From Cloeon dipterum (taxonomy: Eukaryota > Arthropoda > Insecta > Ephemeroptera > Baetidae), in the NCBI RefSeq assembly GCF_949628265.1, contig NC_088786.1, positions 868,001-932,000 of the forward strand: a DNA stretch of 64,000 nt, read 5' to 3'. Below are positions 1 through 10,024 of the stretch, in pieces. The notes under the pieces are model-generated. The model made no database searches. It saw nothing but the letters and a program-made list of their open reading frames with translations, and was not told the DNA's origin. The position numbers and the translations under genes were made by a program. The first letter of the stretch is position 1, and each line of letters opens with the position of its first letter.

Positions 1-112
1 AACCTAAGTTAGGAACACCTTGCGCTAGATCGGTTTAGCTTTATTTCACATAGAGTTAGGCAAAAATTAAAATCGGAACTCGCGTTAAAGTTAGAGACTC
101 ACTACAATCACC

Positions 113-2170
113 ATGTTTAGCTCCAAAGATTTAGGTGATATTTTCCATCAACCTAATCCAGAATCACAAACTCTTGAGAAAGAAATAGCAGAAGAACTGC
201 AAAACTCCACTATCGTCAAAACTCATGTTCCCAGCCTTCGCGGAATGTGCGAGAACGTGTTGATGACGGACGCGCTGTCCGAAGCAGACCCAAATGAACT
301 AATCGGTCAGCTCATTCGACATTTCGACCGGAATAGATCCCAGCAAAAAGGCACTGCTGCGTACGCGATCCAGCAATTTAATCACGCGAGAGCCAAGTCC
401 AAAATCGCGGAAAGAAGAACAGGATTAATTGCGAAACAGCTCGAAATGATGAATAAATCGTTCTACACAGCCCCATCTCATCGTGATCGGATCACAGAAA
501 AAAACGCGAAGTTAGTAGACATCGAGAATTTTGACGAGTCCAAAGAAGTTCAATTTGCAGCAAATAGATCGGTACCACCGAATCCCTCAAGCAGTTTGCA
601 CCGCGAAAGCGAGGACGCTTATGCACGTCACAATAACATGCACACGCGTACACAAGATTTTGAGACAAGGGAAAAATCATTTTATCCCTCGTCAGGGCAA
701 ATCGGACACCCATTACCGTCCGAAAGTCCCCAGAATTTGTTCGGCAGAAATTCATTCGGCCCTCAGACAGCTAATTACTTAGCAGCAAATTCTAAATTCA
801 ATCGCGCCAACAATTCATCAAGAATTGCAGGTGACGAAAACATTCCTGACCTACCCAACACCCAAAACACCATGACCACACTCAACAATTCATTTATGAA
901 TGCAGGAAAAAATTCCACGCTGCATTCTGCTCCAAATTACACAAATTCCACGTTGCATTTTCCCGTACACAACTCAAATTCCTTGTTCGGATCGTATGGC
1001 ATGCGCCAGCCACAACCAAATCCTACAAATGATAGGAATGTGCAAGGCCAGCTGCACAATGACCCAATTTCACACATTACTCAAGCATTTCTGCAAGCCA
1101 TGCAAATGACGCAAAACAATACCAGCCAACGGGATGAATCAAATAAAATTCACAAAATCAGAATTCCCCAGTATAAAGGCAAACAAGACTCAAAAACCCC
1201 GCTGGAATATTTGAAATTAATTTCAAACCAGGCAAAGACGTACCAAGTAGACGAGTTGCAATTGATTCATATCAAGATGCCAGCATGCTTGGAGGGTGAT
1301 GCGAGTTACTGGTATGATTGCGTGGGGAAAAATTGCGCGACTTTGCAAGAGTTCAAAAACTTGTTTATGACTGAATTTGCAGCCGTTGATTACCTCCGCA
1401 GTTTGAAACGCGAATTAGAGCGCCGGACCCAGCATGTTAATGAACCACTCACGACTTATATACACAAGATCAAGGCGTATTACGATATCATCGACAAAAA
1501 TGCCGACGACAGCGAGATCATTCAGCGGGTACTTGACCAAATGAATCCCCAATATTTTCCGTTCATGCAGAAACACAATTTCAGCACGTTAATGGATTTA
1601 TTGGAGGAAGCCGCGCGCGCTCAGAGTTTCATGTACAAAACAAAAACGTATATTCCACCGCCTTCTGCCGCTGAGAGTGTCGAGACATCTTTAGCGTATA
1701 CCGGACGCCCTGTTGACAATACCCTTGCGCCGCAAGAGATTCCGCTCGAGACGCTGAATCCGCAGCTCTCACGTTCACGATCGCGCCGCGAAAAAAGACA
1801 TGAGAAGAGAGGCAATTCGCGAACAAGTTCCTATTCACGCGAACGTTCCTACTCTCGTGATAATTCGCGCCATAGGTCGAGTGAGCGGAACGCGCATTTC
1901 AACAAAAACCATGACAGGCGCCGAGATACGCAAAGATCTTATTCACGCGGATCACGTGACCACTCTGCTAACAGAAACGACAGTCGTAGCGACTATCGCC
2001 ATTCATCTGGCGATAGGAAAGACAAATACGCGAATAAGTACAAAAGAGACTATTCCGATTCCAGCAAGCAAAAACCAAAATATGACAACAAAACCAACAG
2101 CTCAAGCCGCGAGCACAGCCGCGAGAAAAAGCGAGACTTAACTCCACACAACAAAAAGTCGGGAAACTAA
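113..2170 (+). CDS. gag: Gag polyprotein of the Gypsy element, SR-rich C-terminus
   Basis: This 685-residue structural protein should form the intracellular particle. A retrotransposon Gag domain is visible at about residues 340-510 (from KIRIPQYKG through the DLLEEAARAQ stretch). The N-terminal half is Asn/Ser/Gln-rich and low in complexity. The last 130 or so residues are packed with SR, RS, SYSR and RE repeats, and no CCHC zinc knuckle is present, so the basic SR tail probably does the RNA binding (inference). The gene ends with TAA directly after a GGGAAAC heptamer, and pol follows in the -1 frame. The first ATG at 113 has no upstream in-frame competitor inside the window. Confidence 0.9.
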   Translation: MFSSKDLGDIFHQPNPESQTLEKEIAEELQNSTIVKTHVPSLRGMCENVLMTDALSEADPNELIGQLIRHFDRNRSQQKGTAAYAIQQFNHARAKSKIAERRTGLIAKQLEMMNKSFYTAPSHRDRITEKNAKLVDIENFDESKEVQFAANRSVPPNPSSSLHRESEDAYARHNNMHTRTQDFETREKSFYPSSGQIGHPLPSESPQNLFGRNSFGPQTANYLAANSKFNRANNSSRIAGDENIPDLPNTQNTMTTLNNSFMNAGKNSTLHSAPNYTNSTLHFPVHNSNSLFGSYGMRQPQPNPTNDRNVQGQLHNDPISHITQAFLQAMQMTQNNTSQRDESNKIHKIRIPQYKGKQDSKTPLEYLKLISNQAKTYQVDELQLIHIKMPACLEGDASYWYDCVGKNCATLQEFKNLFMTEFAAVDYLRSLKRELERRTQHVNEPLTTYIHKIKAYYDIIDKNADDSEIIQRVLDQMNPQYFPFMQKHNFSTLMDLLEEAARAQSFMYKTKTYIPPPSAAESVETSLAYTGRPVDNTLAPQEIPLETLNPQLSRSRSRREKRHEKRGNSRTSSYSRERSYSRDNSRHRSSERNAHFNKNHDRRRDTQRSYSRGSRDHSANRNDSRSDYRHSSGDRKDKYANKYKRDYSDSSKQKPKYDNKTNSSSREHSREKKRDLTPHNKKSGN

Positions 2171-2208
2171 AAAAGAAACCTGTGACTCAGGCCTCGGAGA
2201 GGCACAGG
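2161..2208 (+). promoter_or_regulatory. Programmed -1 ribosomal frameshift signal between gag and pol
   Basis: The last sense bases of gag form G GGA AAC (2161-2167) in the zero frame, a canonical X XXY YYZ slippery heptamer, followed at once by the TAA stop (2168-2170). Pol is open in the -1 frame across this point. Eleven nt downstream a two-step hairpin can form: CCTGT (2179-2183) with ACAGG (2204-2208), and GCCTC (2191-2195) with GAGGC (2199-2203), with a bulge on the 5' side. Heptamer, stop, spacer and stem make a complete frameshift module. Confidence 0.8.
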
Positions 2209-5200
2209 CGACAAAAAATGAAGGAGAAAAACCTAAAAGCAATGCTTGACCAGTCAGTTCCACAAATTAAGAAAATGAAAAACACAAACAGCGTCAATTA
2301 CGATCGCCCGTATATTCCTTTAACCATTTTCGGACGCCATTATAAAGGTTTAGTCGACAGTGGCAGCGACGTCACTTTGATTGGAGACAAACTATTCCAA
2401 ACTATTAGAGAAAGGAAGCCAAAAATTCGCTATGCAGCAAAAACAATTAGCACGTTGGGTGGAAAAACAATCGTAGAAGCATTAGTAGAATTGAAAATTG
2501 AGTGGAAAGCAGGAAAAGTCACAATTCCTAGTTACGTTCTCAAAGACAACGGAAATTCCATACTATTAGGCAGAAATTTCATGCGAGCAGCAAAGATCGG
2601 ATTGACAGCAAATGGTTATTTTCACGCTAGCCAGCCAGAAAAAGTTTTCAGATTCACGCGCAAACGCGAAGCGGACTTGAAATTGTTCCACGCGAAAGTA
2701 GATGAGCAGCGAATTTTGCGTGAGCTGCTGAAGGAGAAAATTGAAAACGACCAGAACGACCAAATCCTCGTCATGCTCAAGAAATATAACAAATTCGGAA
2801 TATTCAGTGAGAGTCCTGGATTAGCAAAAAATTTTGCGGTAAATGTGGAAATAAAAGATGCCCTTCCATTTAAAACATCACTACGACCATTGAATAAAGA
2901 GATGCGGACGATATTGGACGCTGAACTCGACAAAATGCTCGAACACGACGTTATCGAGGAAACTGATAATATTGTATTCGCTTGCCCTATTCATTTGGTT
3001 AAGAAGAAAACTCCACCTGGAGAGAAACAAAAATACCGCTTAGTAAGCGACATGCGTTTCCTAAACGGTAGGACTATTGCAAGGCCATATTTGAACGCTC
3101 AAAACCTCGACACCATATTTAGTCAAATCAAGGCGAAATATTACACAAAAATCGACTTGAGCGGTGCTTATTGGCAAATGCAAATAAAATCTGACGATCG
3201 AAAATATTTTGGAATTAACACGCATCGCGGATTATTCCAATACAAACGAGCTCCGTTCGGATGGAACGCGTCAGGTTTCGAATTTCAGAGACTGATGGAC
3301 AGAACATTAAAAGGATTGATTGGAGATTTTGTTGTTAATTTCTTTGACGACATTGTTATTTACAGCCATTCCTTTGAAGAGCACGTATTGCACGTGGAAA
3401 AGGTTCTAAAACGCCTACACTCTGCAAATTTGACAATAAACCCTAAAAAGCTACAAGTAGCAGCGACAGAAATAGAATTGCTTGGACACAAAATTTCACA
3501 AGGAAAAATGATTCCTATGGAGGAAAAAATAAAAAGTATAAAAAATTACAAAGCTCCAGAAAATAAGAAAGAAGTCATGCAGTTACTAGGTTTAACCGGA
3601 TTTCTTCGCCGTTTTGTTCCAAACTACCAGATCGTGGTAGCACCAATCACTCAACTTCTACGTAAAAATGCAAAATTCAACTGGAGTAAAGCGCAGCAAA
3701 AAGCATTAGATCAAGTGATTCACCATTTGACGTCCGACCAGTGCGTATTACATTTGCCAGATATGAACAAAACATTTGAAATTTACGTGGACAGCTGCAA
3801 AAATGGAATTGGCGCAATACTGATGCAAGACGTTGACGGAGAAGGCCCAAGACCAATTTTCTACATCAGCAGACAGACAACAGATACTGAGAAAACCTTT
3901 TGCGTTTCTGAATTAGAAGCAGTCGGTTTAGTCTGGGCTATTTCTAAGTTCCAGGACTATATTCAGTATTCCCGTTTTGTCGTCTACTGTGATCATCAGG
4001 CAATAAAAAACCTTCTGCACCAAACAAACCCTTCCGGCCGTTTAAAACGGTACGCTCTTTACTTAAGTGGTTTCAATTGTGAATTAAAATATCGCCCAGG
4101 TGACTCAATGGGAGCACCCGATGCACTTTCGCGAAATGCTATTTACACAATCGACGATTTCAAAAAGCCGAACACAGCGCGTGATTGCACGATCCCTCTG
4201 GACGAGATCAAACAAGATGGACAAATTACGTTCAACGATGAAAATTGCCCAACCGAAAAACACAATTGCAATAGATGCGAAGACAAACCAGTCAAGCTTG
4301 TGCACTCAAAAGGACCACGGAAAAAGAAAAATAAAGTTGCTGAAAAGGAGAAGAAAAATGAACCAAGCAAGAAGAAAAAATTGCCAAAAGCAAGATATTC
4401 AAGCAAATTAGTAAACCCATCGCCGCAAGAACTGAAAATGGGAAACAGACTAAAAGTTCTGATTGCGCAACTCCAAGATCTACCAGATTTCCCAACCAAT
4501 GACGAGCAGTGGAAAATTGAGCAAGACAAAGACACAGAAATTGTGGCACTGAAACAAGCAGTTCAATCAGGCCATAAACCGAAATACGGTTTAATAAATG
4601 ATGTGTTGCACTATACTGCCAAAAACAAACACTTAATTGTTTTGCCAGCGCACTTGAGACCTGCCGTATTAAAATATTGCCATTCTGATGTGTTGTCAGG
4701 CCATCCAGGCAAGTTCATAACACAAAAGAAAGTTGCAAATTATTTTACTTGGCGCAACATGAACAACGATATCAACGAGTTTGTCGCAGGATGCGAAATT
4801 TGTCAACGAGTTAAATCAAAAAACCAAACAAAATTCGGCTTATATAACAGGAAACTGGAATCTCATGTCGGAAATTTACTCAGCGTAGATGCTATCGGAC
4901 CTTTGCCGCGCAGTTCAAGTGGAAATGTACATGCCATTGTTTTTACTGACGTATTCAGTGGCTATACAAAAATTTTCCCAACTCGCACGTTGACCAGTAA
5001 AGTTGTAGTCGATCGTTTAGTGTCGTACTGTACCACTTTCGGAATACCAGAACGAATACTCTCCGACAATGCTTCCCAATTTGTATCAAAATTGTGGAAA
5101 GACACTTGCAAACGTTTAGGTATTGAGTACACAGTGATCAACCCATACAGGCCATGCGAAAATAGAACTGAACGCACAAATAAAGAGTTAAAAAAGAAGA

Positions 5201-5721
5201 TTCGGTGTTACGCACAAAGCAATAACAAATTGTGGGACGTTAATTTGGACGCGATCGCCTTTAGCATTAACTCCGCGGTGTCTTCAAAAACAAAATTTAC
5301 ACCGAATATGCTAATGTTAGCGCGCGAACTCCATCACCCACAAATGCCGCGCGAACCAGCTGACGAGATTGAATATCACGAGTACGCCAATGAGTTGATT
5401 AAACGATTAAAGACAGCAAACGAAATCGCACTTGAAAACTCAGCAACTGCACAAGAGAGATACAGGACCCGTTACAACAGAACAAGACAAAACCACCCAT
5501 TTGACGTCGGAAAATTAGTCCTGCGCGAAACAAATACTCTTTCCAATAAAGAGAAAAAAATCGCCGCTTCCCTCGCGCCAAAGTACGAAGGGCCATATCG
5601 TATCAAAGAGATGGTAGGAAACAACTCATTCCTCCTAGAGACACTAGATGGACGGCAAGTAGGCAAACGACACGCAGACCAGCTCAAATTATTCACATCT
5701 TCACCACCCTGGACGTATTAA
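2182..5721 (+). CDS. pol: Pol polyprotein (protease, RT, RNase H, integrase)
   Basis: This is a 1179-residue enzyme polyprotein counted from a GTG. In practice it should be entered by frameshift at 2167, because the frame is open from there and no ATG sits at the front. Aspartic protease has DSG at about residue 59. RT has FFDD at about 387-390 in place of YxDD. RNase H begins around EIYVDSCKNG. Integrase has an HHCC zinc site (HSDVLSGH and CEICQ) at about 835-880 and the core D, D, E residues in VDAIGP, DNASQF and the CENRTE region. The C-terminal GPYRI and HADQLK motifs are typical of Gypsy integrase tails. No stops or frameshifts are seen. Confidence 0.95.
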   Translation: MTQASERHRRQKMKEKNLKAMLDQSVPQIKKMKNTNSVNYDRPYIPLTIFGRHYKGLVDSGSDVTLIGDKLFQTIRERKPKIRYAAKTISTLGGKTIVEALVELKIEWKAGKVTIPSYVLKDNGNSILLGRNFMRAAKIGLTANGYFHASQPEKVFRFTRKREADLKLFHAKVDEQRILRELLKEKIENDQNDQILVMLKKYNKFGIFSESPGLAKNFAVNVEIKDALPFKTSLRPLNKEMRTILDAELDKMLEHDVIEETDNIVFACPIHLVKKKTPPGEKQKYRLVSDMRFLNGRTIARPYLNAQNLDTIFSQIKAKYYTKIDLSGAYWQMQIKSDDRKYFGINTHRGLFQYKRAPFGWNASGFEFQRLMDRTLKGLIGDFVVNFFDDIVIYSHSFEEHVLHVEKVLKRLHSANLTINPKKLQVAATEIELLGHKISQGKMIPMEEKIKSIKNYKAPENKKEVMQLLGLTGFLRRFVPNYQIVVAPITQLLRKNAKFNWSKAQQKALDQVIHHLTSDQCVLHLPDMNKTFEIYVDSCKNGIGAILMQDVDGEGPRPIFYISRQTTDTEKTFCVSELEAVGLVWAISKFQDYIQYSRFVVYCDHQAIKNLLHQTNPSGRLKRYALYLSGFNCELKYRPGDSMGAPDALSRNAIYTIDDFKKPNTARDCTIPLDEIKQDGQITFNDENCPTEKHNCNRCEDKPVKLVHSKGPRKKKNKVAEKEKKNEPSKKKKLPKARYSSKLVNPSPQELKMGNRLKVLIAQLQDLPDFPTNDEQWKIEQDKDTEIVALKQAVQSGHKPKYGLINDVLHYTAKNKHLIVLPAHLRPAVLKYCHSDVLSGHPGKFITQKKVANYFTWRNMNNDINEFVAGCEICQRVKSKNQTKFGLYNRKLESHVGNLLSVDAIGPLPRSSSGNVHAIVFTDVFSGYTKIFPTRTLTSKVVVDRLVSYCTTFGIPERILSDNASQFVSKLWKDTCKRLGIEYTVINPYRPCENRTERTNKELKKKIRCYAQSNNKLWDVNLDAIAFSINSAVSSKTKFTPNMLMLARELHHPQMPREPADEIEYHEYANELIKRLKTANEIALENSATAQERYRTRYNRTRQNHPFDVGKLVLRETNTLSNKEKKIAASLAPKYEGPYRIKEMVGNNSFLLETLDGRQVGKRHADQLKLFTSSPPWTY

Positions 5722-6199
5722 ATACAACAACCAATAAAAACCTTAAACTTAAATATATCTCTAACATAAACATAGTCACACAAATAAACATCAAAAAAAT
5801 TAAATCAAATTAAACCAACCCACAAATTACATGACTCATCCATATAAAATAATGATTACCAAAACGCTACTTCCGACTGTTGAATTAAACCTAAAAGTAT
5901 AAAGTGTGCCTGCTGCTCAACGCCGCAACCATTCAGACCGACATACGGTCTACAACCTTTAAGACCGACATCCGGTCTTAACCCTTAATATACCAAAATT
6001 TGGTTTATTAGGAGGCCTTTTTGGTTTAGTCAAAACTAACCGCAATTCGGTTAGTTGACTAATAAATCATGCCAATTTTAAAATGCTATTTTCATTACTT
6101 GAATAAAAATGTATTCAACATTTATAATTTTTGTGTAAAACGAAAATTCATTATTTGATTGAATGTAAATAAAGATTATTAATATTACTGTTCATATTC
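5722..6199 (+). other. 3' non-coding region of the Gypsy element with a cluster of short palindromes
   Basis: This AT-rich stretch between the pol stop and the LTR has no ORF. Four inverted repeats lie within about 130 bp: AGACCG/CGGTCT (5935-5951), a 9-bp arm pair TTAAGACCG/CGGTCTTAA (5959-5981), ACCAAA/TTTGGT (5992-6004) and AACTAACCG/CGGTTAGTT (6034-6056). The last extends to TAGTCAA/TTGACTA at 6027-6061. Each loop is 1-5 nt except in the extended form. Confidence 0.75.
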
Positions 6200-6766
6200 A
6201 GAAGGTTCATGTTACTAGTCAAAATTTCATTTATGCCCTTGTTGTAAAATGATTTAATAGTTAAAAATTGTTTGTTACATTGATTATCCACAATATTGTA
6301 CACAAGCCAATTTTCTTTTTGCGACCCCGGATATGAGACGACCTACACCATGCAAGATATAACCTGTCAATATATGTCTGTATGTAAATGAGGAGTAGGG
6401 GACAAGCGTATAAATAAAGCGCGCCTGCTCATATTCTTTATCATTCTGATTCTGAGTTTGCTACCTGGCCGCTCTAGTTAGCCGGCCAGAGCAGGAGCGA
6501 TACAGCTCAGCTAGTTAGAGTTTTATTCCTAGATCCCAAACCCTAACTCGCTATCGGCAAGGGAGAAACCGGCCTGCGGTTTCCCCTGTACAGCCCGGCT
6601 GTTCGTCATACCGTTCTTCCGGTTGACGCCGATTGCGAGTGAAGTCCCTTTCTAAATTCGCGCGACCGGTCGGCTATTCCCTAGTCGTCGTCGGAGTGCC
6701 CGTCACGTTAGCTTTTGTTTTAGTATTTAGAACCTAAACCCCTAGACTAACCGGAAGGCCGCTTCA
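6200..6766 (+). repeat. 3' LTR of the Gypsy element (left boundary approximate)
   Basis: A TATA box (TATAAATA at 6410-6417) is followed about 25 nt on by an initiator-like TCATTCTGATTC, as in an LTR U3/R junction. The right end is put at CA 6766 because sequence aligning with the macrodomain of element B begins at GGTGACTTATTC (6768). Without the 5' LTR the left end cannot be measured. A purine run before the LTR is not obvious; AGGAGTAGGGGA at 6391-6402 lies too close to the TATA box to mark the LTR start. Confidence 0.5.
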
Positions 6767-8443
6767 GGGTGACTTATTCCTCGACTCACCCGGGACGCCG
6801 CCCTTGCACACTGTGTAGGGGGTGACTTCTTGATGGGGGCAGGACTGGCTGTTCACGTTTGGAAACGCTGAATTCCTAAGGTCGCAGCAGAAAAAACCTG
6901 GGCAAACGGCAGTCCTGAAATTGCCGGACGACCAAGGAAATGGAACCGATAAACTTGTGTTCTACCTGGTTACTAAACCCCGTTCAGCCTGGTGCAAACC
7001 CCGGCCTGAAGACTTCAAATCCGCTGTACGTGACCTGGCCCGACAATGTGCTGAACTCCACGTCTCTACACTGGCCATCCGAAAAATAGGCGCCGGCCTC
7101 GACAAGCTCGACTGGCGTTGGGTTCGAAGTGTCATCGAGGACGAATTTTCCGGCAGCAACACGGAAATCCTTGTGTTTCATCACCCTGCGAAAGACTGAG
7201 GAAGAGATGGTGTGCTCAGCCAGTGAAACAAGTGGCCCCGAAGAGTAGCGGCACCACGGACGCCGCCCAAGCACAAGATGCCGCTGGATGTGGTGGACTC
7301 ACTGTGCGTGGGATGGAGGCCATCGTGAATGCAGACAAAAGGACAACACCACCGAGGGCCACTCCTCCTCCCAATCACAGCCACCCAGCGGCAGAGAGAC
7401 AAGGTGAGCAGTTCCCAATTTGCTCTGATTTGGTCACTTTGGCCAATGATCAACCTGTCCGCGCTCATGAGGTTTTAACCTCCGACAGGCAGGATGACTG
7501 GAAGCTGGTGCAGCGACATCGTTCGGCCCCCGACCTTGACGGCAACCCTGAGGCCGTCCAGGAGCAACCCGCCGCGTGGAAGGAGGGATTCACTGAGCAC
7601 GGGGTGGAGGACATCGAGTTCATCGAGCCATCCGAGACGACGAAGGGGGCCGCCCCCAACCCCGTGCTCAGACCTCCGGCGGCCGACGAGCGAGGTGAGC
7701 GTAACTCAGTTTCTTACATGGCCAACCCTGAGGCCAAAGAACCAGTCACCTCTTCTGAAAAAATTTCCTCGTCCCCCAGCAAACAGGTGTCGAGTCCCAA
7801 AATCTCGACAATCGAGAGGAGGATTAACGACGTGCGGAGCAAATTGGCCCAAGTTGACGCGGTAATCGCCAAGACACAGCCACACCCCCCAAACGCCCCC
7901 CGGCGAGATGGTGCCACAAAAGCCATCACATCTATAGTCACCTCGGCGGGTGGTACAGCTGGTCGCGGCACGGAGACCTGTAAGGTGGCTTGGGTTCCAT
8001 CTCCTTCCGCGACTGGCCCCACCCCAGGGCAAACATCAGGTGAGACCTGTTTAAAAACACCGGAGGCACTTGCAGCTAAAGATATGCCTGTTGATGCCCC
8101 TGTTGATGCTGCAAAAATTTCCAGTGATGCAGCTAACATGGCGAGGAAAAAGACGCAGATGCCAAGACGACAGCTTAATAGCTTGAAGCCCGATCACGAT
8201 GAGGATGGCGACGACATTACCATTGATGAGAAGGATGTCTGCGAAGCCCACGCGCCAGAACCAGTAAAGACAGACGGCTCCACCTTGAGAACAAGATCTC
8301 AGAAAAAAGCCGCCGCCTCAACAGTGCCTACAAAAAACAGAGACAAAAAGGACAACAATCAAATCAAGTTACTGATAAGAGTGAGTCAAATAACTTTCCT
8401 GCCATTAGTGAGAACAACTATAAGTGTGATTTTAAGGACTTAA
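6767..8443 (+). pseudogene. ORF1 of element A: TARG1-like macrodomain plus low-complexity C-terminal half, degraded
   Basis: The first 430 nt encode a macrodomain in shifting frames: GDLFLDSPG, ALAHCVGGDFLMGAGLAVHV, FLRSQQKKPGQ, KLVFYLVTKPRSAW and IRKIGAGLDKLDW. The frame is open from 6921 to 7199. These blocks match the known order of TARG1/OARD1 (GDLF, LAHC, MGAG, LLNQQKKSGE, YYLITK, GCGLD), including the Lys after the MGAG helix and the Asp of GAGLD. Two frameshifts precede 6921 and a third separates the macrodomain from a 7200-8443 frame rich in Pro, Ser and Lys. That part shares the GxAGRGTETC block and QAQDAA with ORF1 of element B. The N-terminal end is lost at the Gypsy junction. Non-functional here. 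Confidence 0.8.
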
Positions 8444-10024
8444 GAATCCTCTCTCTAAACGCGTATGGACTGCATGATGGTACAAACTATAACATGTTCT
8501 GCGACTTCGTTAACAACCTAATGCCCAAGCCAGATATAATCATTATATGTGAGCACTTTCTAGACAAACACGAAATCAATATATTCAAATTACAAGGCTA
8601 CAAACTAATATCACACTACGCCAGGGCAAAAAAGAGGGGAGGAGTCATGATCTTGTTAAGTGAAAACATAATCTGTAATGATAAGCCAATCAAGTTAAAA
8701 TCTATCAATTTAGTCTTTGAGGTCTGTGGCAGCTTGATCTGCCTAGATAGTTCTCCAATAGCCATTGTAGCAATGTACAGACCAAGCAATCCTAATGCTA
8801 ACTCAAATATTGAGTCTTTTTTTGAAAATTTACAAGAATTATTAGAACAAAACCGAGGGAGTGGAAACTTCCTGCTCGCGGGAGACTTAAACATTGATCT
8901 TACAGATTTAATGGCATCTACTAATCACCAATCACACAAACTCATTCAAATTTGCAAGTCGTTTGATCTGAGCCTTGTAAATCACACAGGCGCGACGAGA
9001 AAACCGAGTAATTTAGTCCGAGGGACCCTTATCGACCACTTATTTTTCAACATGGCTGAAAACAGTCAATATGAAATACTAAACACCCATTTTTCTGATC
9101 ACAAAACGGTTTTCGCCAAACTAGCAATTCCAGTAACAAAAAAAGTTGATACATTTGTATTTAAAAGAGTTTTCAAGGAGGAAAACTGGGGCCGCTTTGA
9201 AAGACTCTTACAAAAAGAATCGTGGCAGTGCATTTACGAAAAAAGAGACATAGATGATATTTGTAACTCATTCATGAGAACATTAATCAATTACTTTGAA
9301 ATATCCTTTCCTGTAAGGAAATGTATCATCAGAGCAAACCAACTCGACAAAATTGAATTGTCTCATTCAACCAGACTGATAAAAACTGAGCTGAGGGAAC
9401 TAAATGAATCTATCAAATGTGTGACTGATATTTCACAAAAAAACATTCTAAAAAGTAAATATAAGTCCCTAAAGAAGTATCTAAGCTTCTGTATAAACTC
9501 AGAAATAAGACAGAAAAATGACAAAACGATAGTAAACTCGGCAAACAAGAGCAAAGCTGCTTGGAAAATTGTTAAAAACACAGTGCAAACAGCATTTTAT
9601 GAACACAAAATCGAATCACTGAATGTAGGCTCCTATAAGACTAAAGACACGAGATTAATTGCAAACACACTCAACAAAAAATTTGTGGTTAACAAACCGT
9701 CTCAGAACACTGACACTAGCCAATATCCCATGACAAAACCCCAACTACACTACAAATTTGAATTAATTCCTACTAGTCCTGCTGAAGTCTATAGCGTTCT
9801 CATGAACTTAGCAACAAAATACTCTGCTGGTTGGGACGGCATATCCGTCAACGTCCTAAAACGAATTGCGTTATTTGTAATTAACCCGCTATCACATCTC
9901 ATAAATGTGTCTTTCCACCAAGGAAAATTCCCCGAAAATATGAAACTGTCCAAAATTATACCAGTTTTTAAAAAAGGGGAAAAAGATGATCCAGCGAATT
10001 ACAGACCAATATCGATAACGTCAT
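8363..10024 (+). pseudogene. ORF2 of element A, part 1: AP endonuclease and start of reverse transcriptase
   Basis: Translation is open from about VTDKSESNN, overlapping the end of ORF1, through LRILSLN. It passes the endonuclease motifs SEH-like CEHFLDK, AGDLNIDL, LIDHLFFN and FSDHKTVF, then the RT entry region (GWDGISVN, PVFKKG, NYRPISITS). It stops abruptly at 10024 because an LTR is inserted. The enzyme would nick target DNA and prime reverse transcription from the element RNA. The frame is clean over 1.6 kb, unlike ORF1, and resumes at 11660. Confidence 0.9.

Larger units (their letters stand above)
1..6766 (+). mobile_element. Ty3/Gypsy-type LTR retrotransposon, 5' LTR off the window
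   Basis: The leader, gag (113-2170), pol (2182-5721), a long 3' non-coding part and a 3' LTR lie in order on the + strand. Pol order is protease, reverse transcriptase, RNase H, integrase, which is the Gypsy order. The window opens about 112 nt upstream of gag, past the 5' LTR. The right end is placed near 6766 because coding sequence of a different element, the macrodomain of element A, starts at 6767. No env-like ORF follows pol. Both ORFs are uninterrupted, so this is a young copy, and it appears to have inserted into the 5' part of element A. The target duplication cannot be checked because the left flank is missing. Confidence 0.9.

Noticed and set aside
5722-6200. An env gene in the Gypsy element
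   Set aside because: No ORF longer than a few dozen codons lies between pol and the LTR.
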